Shown in pieces: positions 1 through 13,400 of a stretch of DNA of 64,000 nt. Position numbers and translations under genes: made by a program. Below the pieces are notes generated by a model that did not search any database, was not told the DNA's origin, and saw nothing but the letters and a program-made list of their open reading frames with translations. The stretch's first letter is position 1. Each line of letters begins with the position of its first letter. Origin of the DNA: Triparma columacea (Eukaryota > Sar > Bolidophyceae > Parmales > Triparmaceae); contig BRYA01000355.1 in assembly GCA_030267965.1 (NCBI GenBank), positions 37,403-101,402 of the forward strand, written 5' to 3'.

Positions 1-3000
1 CTTCCTCCTCCTCCTCATCCTCTTCCTCTTCCTCGTCCCCCCCTTCCTCGTCATCTTCACCTTCGAAGTCCCCTTCCTCTTCCTCGTCATCATCAACGAG
101 AAAGTCACCCATATCGTTGGGTCCGTCATCACCCTCATCGTTACTATCTTCGTAGTCCGCCGACCTCTTCTTCTTCTCCCTTTTTGCCTTGGCCCTTTTC
201 TCGGATTTCTCCCCTCCCTTGACATCGCAGACGACCATAGGCTTCTCCACGCCATCGTCATCGCTATTGTCAGAATCCTCATTAGCTTTCATGGCCTCCT
301 CCAAAGTGGCAAGCTCATCAAGCGCCCTCTGTTCCTCCTCCTCCTGTTTCCTCGCAGTGATGAGATCCCAAGTGACTTCGAGGCCAAACACAAAGGAAAC
401 GGTGTCGTACCCCTTCATGGCGGCGCGGAAAATGGGGTCATCGCAAGTGTCTGTGTTGAAGTGGTGGGACCAGTTGCGCATGTCTTCCTCTTCGGGCATT
501 CCAATTTGCTGCTGGTAGTTATCCCCTCTCTCCACCTTTATCAGCTCCTCTTCCTTAACAGCAGATGTGGTTCCCTCAGGGATCTCTTGGCACACGACGG
601 TGTTCGGGGAAGGGGAGGTCACATCCTTCGGAGGGGGCTTCATGCTCATGAGGACTGGCACCGTCTGTGTCCACCTCTGGACCCAGATCGACTGCAGCAT
701 GGACGCCGCAAGCCCAATCTCAGTGTCGACATTCCAGACCTTTGCCACATTACCGAAAATTCTGTTAACGTCCTTAGAGAACTCCCCAGCCGACTTGTAG
801 AAGGGCTGCCCAGTCTTCTCGTCAACCTTCTCGAGCTGAGCCTTAATCCTGCTGAAGTCCATGGGCTGCTTGACGAGGCTGTCGTACTCACTCTCGCTCA
901 CTCCTTCGTTGGTTGGGATAAGGGGAGTAAGGAACTTTTCGGCATTTTCATCCGCCATGATGGTCTCAAGGAGCTCGGCGCACTTCGCCAGCTTGAAGGG
1001 CAGTACACGCTTCTCCTTCTCGTCCGCATCATCCTTGACAGTCTTGCAGCGCTCGCACTGCAGCTTATCGTGAGTATCGGAGGGGGTGTCAGCCCTGAGC
1101 TTGAAGAGGTTACGAAGGTCTTTTGTGGAAAGGGCGTTCACTTGCTCCTTGTCGTCGACGATGGACTGAAGGCCTTCCTTGGAGAGCTGCCTCTGGTAGA
1201 TCTGCGAGGAAAGGCGTGAAAGAAGGAGCCGAAGGGGGGTTAGCTTGAAAGCTCATTGCGATCATCAACATATTCGCTCTCACCTTTTCCTCGACACTCC
1301 CGGAGGTAAGGAAGCGGTAGGTGAAGCAGCGCTTCTTTTGCCCATCGCGCCAACAACGGGCGGCGGCCTGCTTGTCGACGGCAGGGTTCCAGTCGGGGTC
1401 AAAGAGGACGAGCCTGTTGCCTCCGATAAGGTTGAGACCGCAGCCACCGGCCTTAGAGGAGAGGAGGAAGGCAACCAAGTTGGACGAGGGGGTGTTGAAT
1501 TCATCCACCATCTTCTGGCGTTTCTTCATTCCGATGCTGCCGTCTAACCTGCAGAACCCCCAGCTATTCTCGTCACACATCTTGCCTATGAGATCCAGGG
1601 TTTGGGTGTAGTTCGACACGATGACGATCTTGTCGTTTCCGTTCCCCGGCTTGCGCATCTCTCTCATGAGACGGAACAGCGTGAACATCTTCCCTGACCA
1701 CTCTGGGAAGACGGGTTGTCGTCCTTTCCTCCCCTCGACGTAAGGCAAGAATTGGTTGACGCCCTCTGCGCCCGGGGCCGCGGAAGACTTGACCTCCTCA
1801 GCGTAATTCTTCCTAGCCTTGCCCGCATTCCTGCCGGTTGTCTTGGCGCCCTCGTCCTCGTTTGCGACGAGGCGGGGATGGTTGCAGAGCTTCATAAGCA
1901 TTTGGATGGAGGAGAGGCAATTGACCTGCGGCGGGAGGGGTGCGACCGAGGGACGATAAGTGAACGTTGCTTCTGTTCGTCAAAAAAATGCAGGCGAACC
2001 TCACCTGCTTTCCATCGGTAACCTGCTGGATGGCCTTGCTGCCGATGAGGTGGTTGTAGATGTTCTGCTGCATGTCGGTCATCTTGCAGCACACGACCTG
2101 GACTAACTTGGCGGGCAGGTGCTGCGCGTTGAGGGTATTGACTCTACGGAGGATGAACTCATTCACGATAGAGCTCATCTCGTTCTGCTTCTGGAGCATC
2201 TTATCACGCTGCTTCTTTGTCGCGTCAGGCTCGCGCCCCTTCAAGATTGGCGCGCGAATCTTCCTCCTGAATTCCTCCGGGGATCCAAGGACGCCCATGT
2301 TGGTAAAGTCGACCATGGAAAAGAACTCCTCCAGGTCGTTTTGCATTGGAGTTCCAGTGAGCAAGACGCGACGCCGGACCTTGAGAGAGTTGAGGGCCAC
2401 GGAGGTCTAGGGAGAAGGGAACGGGGAACCCTAGGTTAGCTTCGCGGCGAAGGAAGAAAGAAAGGGACGGCGAGGAACCATCTCCCAATTTTCAGTCGAT
2501 AAGAATGTGCGCGAACCCACAAGAGATGCCGAGGAGGGACTTGAACCATCAATCTCCAGCGCCGGAAACTGGCGCCTTGTCCATCAGGTGAAAAGGCCGG
2601 CGCAATATGCAAATAGGGAACACACACGAAATATATCTTCACAGCGAAAGTATGCACGCACACCTGGCTCTCACCTGATTCTCGCGGTTCTTGAGGCGGT
2701 GGGCCTCATCGCAAACGAGGAGATCGCAGGATTCCTCAGTCTTGTTGAGCCTCCCGACGTGGGTGCGGAGGCACTCATAGCTGAGAATGAGAACGTTGAA
2801 GAGGGAGGTTTTAACAAAGCAGTCAATGTTCTTCTCTACGGTCTGCGACAAGCGGGTGACACAACGTGTGGGTAAAGAAAAGGAGACGAGATGAGTGAGT
2901 AGGGAGAAAGAGGAATACGCGAAGGAGCTCAGTGACAGCATAAATGGGGGCGCAATGCAAAGCACCTCATGTTCACTTCGGTTCATTTCTCACGCCATTC

Positions 3001-4073
3001 TCACCTTGCGGTCCTGCTCGGCAATGGCGAGTGTCTTGACGCCACCGGGTCCTAGCCACTTCACGAATTCGTTGTCCCAGTTCTTCACCAGGGAGCAGGG
3101 GCATGTGACGATGACCCTCTTGGCCGTCGGCTTACCGTCAGCCGTCAACCCCGTCTTGAGGAGTGTGTAAATTAGGCACACGGACTGAAGCGTCTTGCCC
3201 AATCCCATGTCGTCCGCCAAGATGCAGCCGGCGCCGTTGAAGCCACGCATGGACATGACGCACTCATACATGAACGAGACTCCCTCGCGTTGATGGGGAC
3301 GGAGCCACTTGGCCAACACCCCAGGAACCTCGACACTCTTCTTGGAGTAGTGGTGCTCGGGGGCCTCCTTGAGGACCGTGCGCGTCGCCTCGACACCAAA
3401 CTCATCCTCGTACTTTTCGGTGATAACCTTGGGAGGGATCCCCCTGGCCTCCCCCCCCTCGTCGGGACTCACCCAAACCACGAGGGGGTCAAATGGCATG
3501 TCCTAGGGCGTTGAGAGAGGACGGAAGGGGTCAGTCCGATGCGATGCGATGCGGCTCCAATGATGCCCCCTAACCACTTCTCTTCTTTCCTCGTCCTCCC
3601 CCAACTCTCACTCACCACCTCCGGCTCAGACTCTTCGCCCTCGCTCTCACTTCCACTGTGGACCTCTTTCCTCTTGACGAAGCCACCGGGGACACGGAAC
3701 TTGTTGCCAAGCAGCTTGGCCATGCCGCTCCTCTTTCTCTGCCCTAGTGTGGCCGTTTTGAGAGCATTGTTGGCAGCCTTTTGGTTCCTCTTTTTGAACG
3801 GTCTCACAAAGGGCTTCTGTAGAGACGCAGGAATATTCAGACCTGAGAGCGAGAGGGGAGGGGGTATCATCGAGGAGACGAGTAAGGGCTGGAATCTGGG
3901 GCTGATAAAACACTCCCTCCGATGGCAAATGAAATGACCAATTTACCTGACATTATAGGCGCCCTTTTGACACAAATCGTAGGCGCTCCTTTCGCAAACA
4001 TCCCAACACCACCACCATTGCGACTCCCATCCGTGTTGAAAGCCAGCTGTCTCGGAGATGCCCTGTTAAGCAT
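1..4073 (-). CDS. RAD54: RAD54-type SNF2 DNA translocase with inserted bromodomain-like module; C-terminus off window
   Basis: Homologous-recombination motor that would act with RAD51 in the nucleus. Inferred exons on the minus strand: 4073-3947, 3842-3616, 3502-3005, 2842-2675, 2406-2005, 1925-1284, 1201-<1; all joins keep frame and give at least 1,088 residues. The start ([12 protein letters not shown]) resembles RAD54 N-termini, followed by a basic [13 protein letters not shown] stretch. Walker A reads DDMGLGKT, the Walker B box is DEAHRLKN, and the [12 protein letters not shown] and [20 protein letters not shown] motifs are intact. After [10 protein letters not shown] and a C-x-x-C element there is a bromodomain-like block (about residues 765-860: [29 protein letters not shown], then WN). 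The RAD54-type W-x-HH...SFVF tail follows, then a Lys- and Asp/Glu-rich end still open at base 1. Family identity is very secure; the insertion is read directly from the frame. Confidence 0.93.
2527..2600 (-). pseudogene. tRNA-Arg(CCG)-like sequence inside a RAD54 intron
   Basis: Within the intron 2674-2407, the minus strand reads like the body of tRNA-Arg. A D-arm-like GATGGACAAGGC is followed by an anticodon stem CCAGT/GCTGG (one G-T pair) around the loop TTCCGGC (anticodon CCG). A B-box-like GGTTCAAGTCC then leads to a 3' acceptor strand CTCGGCA. The T stem GATGG/CCCTC has one mismatch, and the expected 5' acceptor strand (TGCCGAG) is absent. I therefore read it as a decayed tRNA or tRNA-derived element rather than a working gene. 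Confidence 0.45.
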
Positions 4074-4451
4074 AATGAGTCGATCGTTGGTAGTTTTGGG
4101 GGAATTTAGAAGAATGCGTGTGCGTCTGGGTGGGAATTCGATGAAGCTAAGTGGTAAAGATGGCTATGTGAAGGTATGTGTTGGTCCAAAAGAGGTGCAG
4201 GAGAATGGATTTCGAAGGTGGGGAGAGGAATATTTGAGCAATGCACTCGGGGGGAATTGGGGAGGCGCAAGGAAATCCGATCAGTCCGAAATCAGTCAGG
4301 CAAACAAAGTGTTCAGGTTGGGAAAACCACAAGGCCACTTCAAGGCCTAAGAAGGCGCCGCACTTCAGGAACCCCCGCATTCCCCCCACTTTATTCTACC
4401 TCCCCCACCCGGCGGCAACCCAACCCCAACGACACGTCCTCTTTTTGCAGA
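4074..4451. promoter_or_regulatory. Divergent intergenic region between RAD54 and the polycystin-like gene
   Basis: This is 378 bp between the start codons of two divergently transcribed genes and presumably holds both promoters and 5' leaders. A plus-strand reading frame across it has no recognisable protein features. I see no clear TATA element or repeat. Confidence 0.4.
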
Positions 4452-7400
4452 ATGATTGCTCCCCTTAACATCCTCATTTTAATCTGTGTTCTGTATCTGA
4501 CCCCTTTCGTTTCGTGTCAGGGGTATTCAGTAAACCGCGAGCACACATGGTACCGTCTATCGCTTATTACGGGACCCACAACTGGATGGGAAACGTATGT
4601 TTATGAAATTGAATGGTGGTCTGCTGATGGTCAAGACGTCTCATCATCTTGCATCCCATCTGCGGGGAACAGCGGGGGCTCTGTTGGAAACGCAATAGAT
4701 GGGAGCGAATCTACAGAGTATCGAAGCAGGAACGGTGATACAGCTAACTTTGATTACATCACGTGTGAATTTGATCAACCACTTGAGCTAGGTGAGGCTT
4801 CATTCACATGCCGCTATAAAACCGCGTAGCCCCTACTTTTCTCGTTGCTTTCTACTTANNNTACCCCCCCCCCCCCCCCCCCCCTTCCCCCTCCTCTCCC
4901 CAGTTGCCTTCACTGCCTCCTCAAACAACGGCGGATGGTCAAGCTCTAAGGAAAGGTTCACATTCGATGACAGTAGCGCCAATGTTCTTGACCTCGATTC
5001 CATAAATTCGATAATTACGTTCGACTTTCGGAATTGCATTTCGAGTAGTAACACTTTTTCCGGGAGGTTGTCGAACATGACATCCGCAGGGACGACTACA
5101 ACTACGAACCTTACTGCGACACTACACGGAGCGACATGCGCCAGTGATCCCGACGACTCAAATAATAAACTTGGCCTCCTCTTCGACGGGGTCAACGACT
5201 ACGTGGAACTGGACAGTTTTGAATTTGGTGGCATTACCACAATTGAAATGTACCTGAAGTTGGACGAGTACAATGGAAACGGCGTGATCCTAGATTTTGG
5301 TAGCAATGGATCCGATTCATTCTCAATCGGCAATCAAGATGAACTCATCGCAATGAAGTACTTTGGCACTGCCTCTACTGCTGCTGCTGCTGCTAACATT
5401 GAGTACTCTACGAGTCACTTCAGTCAAAAGGCTTGGGACCACTTGGTATTGACAATCGCTGCTGATGGTATTTGGACGCTATATAAAAACGGGAACGAGG
5501 TGGACAGCAGGCAACAGTCTATCCCTAGCCGCACCACCCGCGGTAATCACGGCTTAGGAAATTTGGCCTCGAACCCAACCGACAACTGGTTCCAAGGAAT
5601 CATTGGGTTCTTAAAAATTTATAAGGGGTACAGGTGAGAATGAGCAAGAGAAGGAAAGAGCAGAAGGAAAGAGCACGACCCACCCTGGCGAAGGGGTGGT
5701 AACACACAATATTTCGTTTATGCATCATATTCCTAACGCAACGCTTTCATTCCTCTTTTTCCCTCCGTTCCATTCCATTCCGTTCCTTTCCACTCGGCTC
5801 CTCGCTTCGCTTCGCTTCGCTTCGCTTCGCTTCGCTTGTCTCAGCGTTGACGACACAAATAGCTTGGATGTCCACACAATGTACACAGACAATGGGTTCC
5901 GCCCGGGATGTTTCGAAAGTTGCGACGCTTCTGGAGCCACAGGTATCGGATTAGAAGGTCAGCCGCCAGAACAGCACTTCTGGAATTTCACGGGCTGCAC
6001 AACCGGGACGGCAGTGAACGACGGAAGTGTCGGAGGGATTAGCGTGATACAGGCCATGAACAGTGGCGGTACGTGTGGCGACGAGGGGATGCATCTCGAT
6101 GGCACCAATAGTTTCATAGCCCTTGACTCCTTTATGTGGGGAGGGGAATCTTCCTTGGAAATGTATGTCCAAATTGGTGTGAACAAGCCCAATTCAATTG
6201 GCTTACTTGACTTTCATGAGGAACCAAGTTCCTCTGCTCCCAGCTCCGCCGGCGCCCCCACCGAAAGGTCCTACCTCGGACTTAATGACAAAGGCAGGTT
6301 GGTGTTTATGGCCACGAGGTGAGAACGGACAATCAAAAAACATTTGTCTTGCGAACGACGCGACGCTTCTAACCAAGTATCGAACCCCCACCCCCATTTT
6401 GCGCTTCGCTCACGCAGCGCTACTGGCAGCGAGGTGTCAGTAGAGAGTGACAAGCCTGTGAATACGATGGTCTGGACCCATTTGCTAGTCACCATCGACT
6501 CGCAGGGGAACGTCAAGCTCTTTGTCGACGGCGTCTTCCAAGGGAGGCACGCCAATGAGATAAGTTTTGTCCCTCGCGTCTACAGACGTGCAAATATGTA
6601 CATTGGAAGTTCATCAGTTCCTGGCCACAGCAACTTTAAAGGCGTCATCAAGTATGTGAAAACCTACCCATACGCTCTTACGAAGCCAGAAGCTCAATAC
6701 GTTTACTACGATTACATGCTTGAACCAGCAATCTCTTTCAACTTTATGGATTTATGCTCAAATGATGTTGGGGCAATGAATCTTGTCGACTCAGCAGCTA
6801 AAATCGAGGCAACTAGAAACGGTGCTAGTTGCACTACGGAGGGGCTTGCGTTTGACGGTTTGGACGATTTTCTTGCTTTGGAAGCATGGCATTGGGGTGG
6901 AAATACAGGGATGACGATTGAAGTCTTGGTTCGTCTGGACGAGAGCAGACCTTTCAACCCTATCCTCTCGTTCGGGACAAATGAAAGTGACAGCAGCGCG
7001 ATCATCAGCAGAGTCGATATTGCGACAAAATTCCTCGAAACCTATGTTGCGATAACAGGAAATTCGACAGGAAACTTGACAACGCTAATGAAAACCAACC
7101 ACCAATTTGCTTCCGAAGGGAAATGGTCGCGAATACTTTGGAGAACTATGTCGCATACCAGTGACGGTAGCAAACAAATCAATTGGCAAGTACTTTCAGG
7201 CACTGGGCCGGTAGATGTGGCCAGTGGAAACGTGTTAGAAAACCCTAAGTTTGCTCTACACACTCAAAACTTCCTCGGTAAATCCAACGACGGCTCCACT
7301 TATTTCAAAGGAACCATCGGCTCGTTGAGGATGTGGACTCACGGGGTAGGATATAAACAGGACCGGAATGCGTGGCCTACCGCGATTCTCACTGATATGA

Positions 7401-10400
7401 TGGAGGACACGGGCAATTCGCTGTCGCTCCCTTGCGTGGCAGGAACTTACGGAACGACCTACCCAGATTGCGTGGTCTGCGATGTTGGTAAGATTTCATC
7501 CACTGCTAGTGCTGCAGCTTGCACGGAATGCCCAATTGGCAAGTACAACGACGGAACGGCAGTGAGTGCCTCTAGCCACACATCTTGCACGAATTGTGAG
7601 AGCGGGAAGTTTATAGACACCCCTGGATCCGCAAGCTGCCTCGATTGTCAAGCCGGAAGTCATAGTCCAACGGCTGGCAGCACGTTTTGCACGAATTGTG
7701 AGGCTGGAAAATTTGGAAACAGCACCGGGTCCCCAAGCTGCGAAGATTGTCCAGCAGGAAATTATAGTCCAACGGCTGGCAGTACATCATGCACGAGGTG
7801 CGGGGCTGGAAAATTTGGAGACGGCATCGGGTCCCCAAGCTGCCTCGATTGTCTAGCCGGAAATTATAGTCCAATGGCTGGCAGTACATCATGCACGAAG
7901 TGCGAGGCTGGGAAGCACAGCTCGACACCTGGATCACTAAATTGCACCGTTTGTGGAGAGGGCAAGTACAATCCTAACGAAGGTGCAATCAATTGCACTA
8001 CCTGCCCAGCACGTACTTGGATCGTTGACAACGGGAGAAACGTCAGTCATCATCTTGACAACAGCAATTGTGTTGACATGTGCTCGTCGAATCTTCCTGT
8101 TATCACATTTTCATCGCATGTATCATCAATCCTTCCCTACGAGGCGTTCACAATTTCTGCAAGCGCGGCAACGTCCCCTTGTTCGTACTACGAATATTTG
8201 CCAACCCCCCTCGTGTCGGCGAATAAGTTCCAATACTTAGTCTTCGTCGCTGATCAGGTTGTTTCCTTCACATCTTCCTCGTCAGACAAGAGAAAGATTA
8301 CCATCCCCCCATTTTCTTTTGAGCCAGCGAGTGAGGTGATTGTCTCTCTGAAGGTAACGAATCAGCTTGGTATGAACGAGACGAAGACGACCAACTTCAC
8401 TGTTGGCAGAGCGAATTTGATTGCTAAGATAGAGGGGGGTGACGAGCTGACTTTACCATATCAAGGAAATTTGATGCTCGATGGTTCGACGAGCAGAGAC
8501 CCCAACAAAGAAGACGGTGGTACAAATTTGTTGGCGTACTCCTGGTCTTGTTTAGATGTCACAAGAAGTGAGAATGGATCAGCGTGTTCCCTGCAGTTTG
8601 AGGACCCCGATTCGCCCTCCATCACAATCTCGGACATCCCCGTTCTGTCGACCTACAAGTACACGCTAACAGTTAGTAGTAAAGATGATTACACACTGAG
8701 CCCTGCATCAGCGTCGGTCACCGTGTTTTCTCAGGCAGTTCTGACTCCAATAGTAACAATCGACTCAAGCTCACTGCCCGTCAAAGTGAACCCAATGGCG
8801 AAGCTCACAATTCCGGGAACTATCTCTCTCCCGCCAGACACAGTGGCGGCCTCAGTTTCCATGGCCTGGTCCGTGTTTGACGAGACAAACTCGGCTGCAG
8901 TGGAGCTACCAGCCGCATCATATTCATCTGCATCTGCGGCAACAAATAAAGTTTCAGCACAGACCGACTTCCCTTTCCCGTTGGTTCTCAAAGCTTTCTC
9001 GTTGACTCCTGGGAAAAGGTACAGATTTCAAATTTCTAGCATGTTCGAGGGAGGCCAAAGCGGTGACAGCGCACTATCCTCCGTGAGCGTTGTCGTTAAC
9101 ACGGCGCCATTGGGAGGAAACCTTACAATTTTTGACGGAAATGACAGTAACAATGGGAACAGCGGAACTGCTCTCATAACGCCTTTCACATTTTCTGCGA
9201 GTTCCTGGGCCGACGACGACCTCCCCTTAACTTACAGCTTCTCGTGGCAGGTGCAAGGCACTTCCGAAAAGACAAGTGCTGGACAGAGAGGGATGTCAGA
9301 TTTTATAGACAAGGTTTTTTTACCAACAGGGCAAGTTGTGTGCACCGTACGAGTTTTTGACAGCTACAACAGCTATTCCGATGGAGATGGACTTGCGATC
9401 GTTCACCCACCTGCCTCTATTGATGCAGCCATGGAAAGCTCATCTGCGCTTGTCGAGGAGGCGATGCTTACGGGCGACAACTCTGGAGCGCTGGCTGTCA
9501 TCACCTCGACAGCACAGGTTCTGAAGACCACTGATTGTACATCAGCCCCTAGCTGCGCAACTTTGAACAGGGAGGATTGCGGCTACTACAGGACAGCTGA
9601 GGGAGGAAATAACATGTGTGGGGATTGCTTACCTGGCTATTTTGGGCCATCCGGGCCTGAAGAGACTTTGATCTGCGAGGATGTGCTTGCTCAATGCGAA
9701 AATGATTCATTGGATGACGGCGAAACCGATGTTGATTGCGGTGGTTTATCCTGCCCGAGGTGCGGAGACGGCAAAGCGTGCAAAGTCGCTGAAGATTGCG
9801 ACAGCGGCATTTGCGAAGGTGGCTTTTGCAAGTCACCCCAAAAGCCGTGTCCCACCACGACTAAGGGGACGGATTGCAGTGGGAAGGGAGTTTGTAGCTA
9901 CGAAAGCTTTGTAACTTACGAGCCAATCGCAGCATGCTCGACTTATGATGCAACATGCAATGCGCTGTGTACTTGTGAGGCTGGATCCTTTGGGAAGGCC
10001 TGCCAGTACACTGAAGCTGAAAGGTTGGAGGCGCAAAAAAATAGGCTCACACTTTTGAACTCAGTCCTTGACGTGCAAGAGTCCGCAGGCACAGACGGAG
10101 GTATTGCTGATGTTCACAAAGCAGCGACTGACCAAGCAATCACGTTGAAGACAATCACTTCAGATCCCGATGAATTGGATTCGACTTCGGTATCTCTTGC
10201 CACGTTTCTGCTCAAGAGTACAGTCCTGTCAGTCAAGACCAGCATCGAAGACAGCGAAGATGAAGGTGGCACTGACGAAGAGGGGGGTTCTCTCTCTTTG
10301 GAGATCACCGAAGTTGTGAGCAGCTTGTTGTCCACCTCTGCTATTAAGGAAAACGCTACAATTAGCCAAGAACTAAACTCAATCATGCAAAGTGTCGCTT

Positions 10401-13400
10401 TCCTCGAGCTCAACAAGCTAGTGGAGGGGGAAGACCCAGCCCTTTTGGTCACAGATAATGTGAAGATGAGCAGTGTCATCGTTAATGAAGCTGTGGTAAA
10501 GGAGGCAACATTTTCCTCCTCTGGGGAGAAGATGGGAACGACGAACAGCTCACGTTTCAGATTTCCAAGCGGAATCCGGCCCGAAGAAGGCGGAGGGAGC
10601 GGGGTAGTTGTAACTTCTTGGGAAAAAAACCCTCACGCGACGGCAGGAACTACCACTAATAAAGGTGCCTTGGATATCTTGGGTGCTGTCGTCAAGTTGA
10701 CGGTCACAACCTTGTCGAACGAGAGAGAGGGAAGAAGGAAAAGGAGAAGAATGGTCGCAAACAATCACACCAACATCACGGTTGCCGTCGAGCTTCCCAT
10801 GGCAGATTACTTGATGCCCGGTGTGGAGTTTGAACAGAGTTCCATAGTAAAGAGTGTCAAAATTGAATGTTCCGAGGGAGTTAACGAGACCAAGTACGTA
10901 GAATGCCCGGGACAAACATTCCCGTTTGCGTGTGACGGGGAAGATAACAGCTTATTTGAGGTTAATTGCACGAGCGCTAGTGTGAGGCCAGCGTGTGGGG
11001 TATTTGACGAGGTCAGTAACGCCTGGTCTACGGAAAACTGCGTCGAGGTCGAGAGCGGAAAAGTCGGGGTTGTCAAGTGCATCTGCATGTTTGACACCGC
11101 GACGATAAGCCCCGACTTTTCTGCCATGGCGGAGACTGTCGGTAGGAGCCTCATTAGCACCATTTTGTTTGGCGGCAGCAATTTGTTTGATTTGGACCAG
11201 GTCTCCCGCAACCCTACCATGTTTTATACCCTTGGCAGCCTAGCTACCGTCGCCTTGATTCTCTGCTACTGGGGAATTCAGTTGGACGAGAGGGACAAGA
11301 TTGGCGAGAGGGAGAGAGTTTTTACTGACTATAAATTACACTGCATGGCTGAGAAGAAGAGAAAAACAATCACAAAGCAACGCCAAGAGAGCAAGAAGGT
11401 CACCATCGAGAAGTTGTTAAGTAGCGACAACGAGTTTGAAAGGCAAAAGGGTATCATCCTGATGGATAGGCACAAAGAGGAGGGGGAGGGGGGAGAAATA
11501 TCAAAGAAGAGGTGGGGCGCGATTTTCAACTCTGTTGGGAAGAGAAATGACAAGCATGTTGATGAGAAGATCAGGGGGATGGATGGGAACGAAGAGCACG
11601 AGGGAGACAAGCCCAATTATTTTGTTGATATGGTCATCGATCAAGAGGTCACTGTCGCAAGGCAGATCGAAGAAAGTGTTCCTCGCTACCTCAGAGAGGA
11701 CAGCAACATTGGCTTGTTCAGCAAGACTGTTATCCAATTTCATTCCTTGCTTTACATACTAGCAAAGAAGTACAATGGAGAGGGGTTCGATCGGCCCAGC
11801 AAGGTGGCCTTCTTATTCACGAATTTGTTGAACCTCATGGTTGCCACTGCCGTGACTTATGAGCTGAGGGCCGGCAGCGAGGTGGACTTGTGCTCGAAGT
11901 GGTCCAAGACGAGCTTTAGCGACTGCATCGAAGGAGGTGGCGCGAGCCCCTTTGATAGTGGGATGAGCAGGTGCCTGTGGGAGTTCGATTCAGCCGTCTG
12001 CACAGACAGGCCCCTCGGGGAGGACCAGTGGAAGATCGCGGCGTTCCTCAGCTTCTTCACGAGCCTACTAACCGTGCCGCTGAACGTGCTCCTGAAGAAG
12101 ATTTTCTTCTTGGGCATCCTGCCCCCCAGTTTGCAGGCGACGAAAGAGGCCAATTTGAAGTACGTTCAAGAGTGCAAGAAGCTCATATCGGAGAAAAATA
12201 GCGAAGAAGAAAGCAGCGAAGCAAGCACTTTTGGAGAGGTCGAGTGCTGGGAAAGTCAATGTATAAAGTTCAAGAAGAACAGAGAGAGGCAGAAGTCCAA
12301 GGAGTTAGCTATGATAGCCGACAAGGATGGACCTGCGAGAATGAGCGGCTGGTGGTGGAAGCTCGTTCCCTTCGGCGTCAAGAGGAAATTGCTGATAAGT
12401 AGGGTGAACCAGAGAAAAGCATTCGGGGAAGTCAAGGCAGTCATGGGCGTGCTCATGGACAGGAGAAACGAGATAGTCATGTCTATTGCCGACCTGGAGA
12501 CCAGGAAGAGCGAGAGCTTCCGCTTCGACTTGATGCTTATCTCGATCGGAGTTGACAAGTCGCACTTCAGCGTGGAACAGGGAGGAACGCGGACAGACGA
12601 TGAGGACAGACTAAGGTGCAAGTTGGCTCTTCAAGAGTTCGACACACTCTTCGAATCGGGGTTCAGAAACCTTTGCAAGCACATCGAGGACGCGGACGAG
12701 CAGAAAAGGGTCTGCAACATCATCTGGGAATGGTGGATGTTCCACAAGTTCAATTACATTGTCAAGGGCTCGAAATTTGAGGAATTCGCGCTCAACTACA
12801 ACCGCACCCGTGGCAGTCACTTCCTCACGAAGAAATTCATGAAGTACAGGACTGCGGCCTCCAAGAAGTTTTGGAGGGAGTTTGTAAAGACTATCGGTTT
12901 GGAGGGCTTTGATTGGGAGGACGATTCCTCGCTGGACATCTTGGTGAAGTTCGAGGAGAGCCTCAGCTTGGTGTACGAGATGATCCTGGGCGACTTGAAG
13001 ATGCAGAGCGAGCTCGACGACGAGTTAATGAAGCTGCCCAACGCACAGAAGGGTGTGAGGCTGATGGAGTTCTACAATATGGGGAATCTGAATAAGCTTG
13101 AGAAGGTCATCTACAAATTGAACATGCAGAGGTTGATGGTGCTACCATTTGCGATTCAGGAGTTCAATAAGTACATTTACTGGGGTCTGGTGGTAGGCTG
13201 GACTGCCTTTTGTACCTTCTACTTGCTGAGCTTCGCCCTGAAGGTGGGGGACGAGGTTATAAAGTTGTGGCTTTATTCCTTCTTCTTCGGATGGGTCCAG
13301 AAGGCATTTCTAAACGAGCCCCAGATAATTCTCTTCAAGCACGTGCTATTGCCCCTCTTGATTGTAGGGACGATGGAGCACGGCATGGCTTCCAGCAGTA

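Noticed and set aside
461..1219. Plus-strand 252-residue reading frame
   Set aside because: Antisense to the RAD54 C-terminal exon, which carries recognisable conserved motifs.
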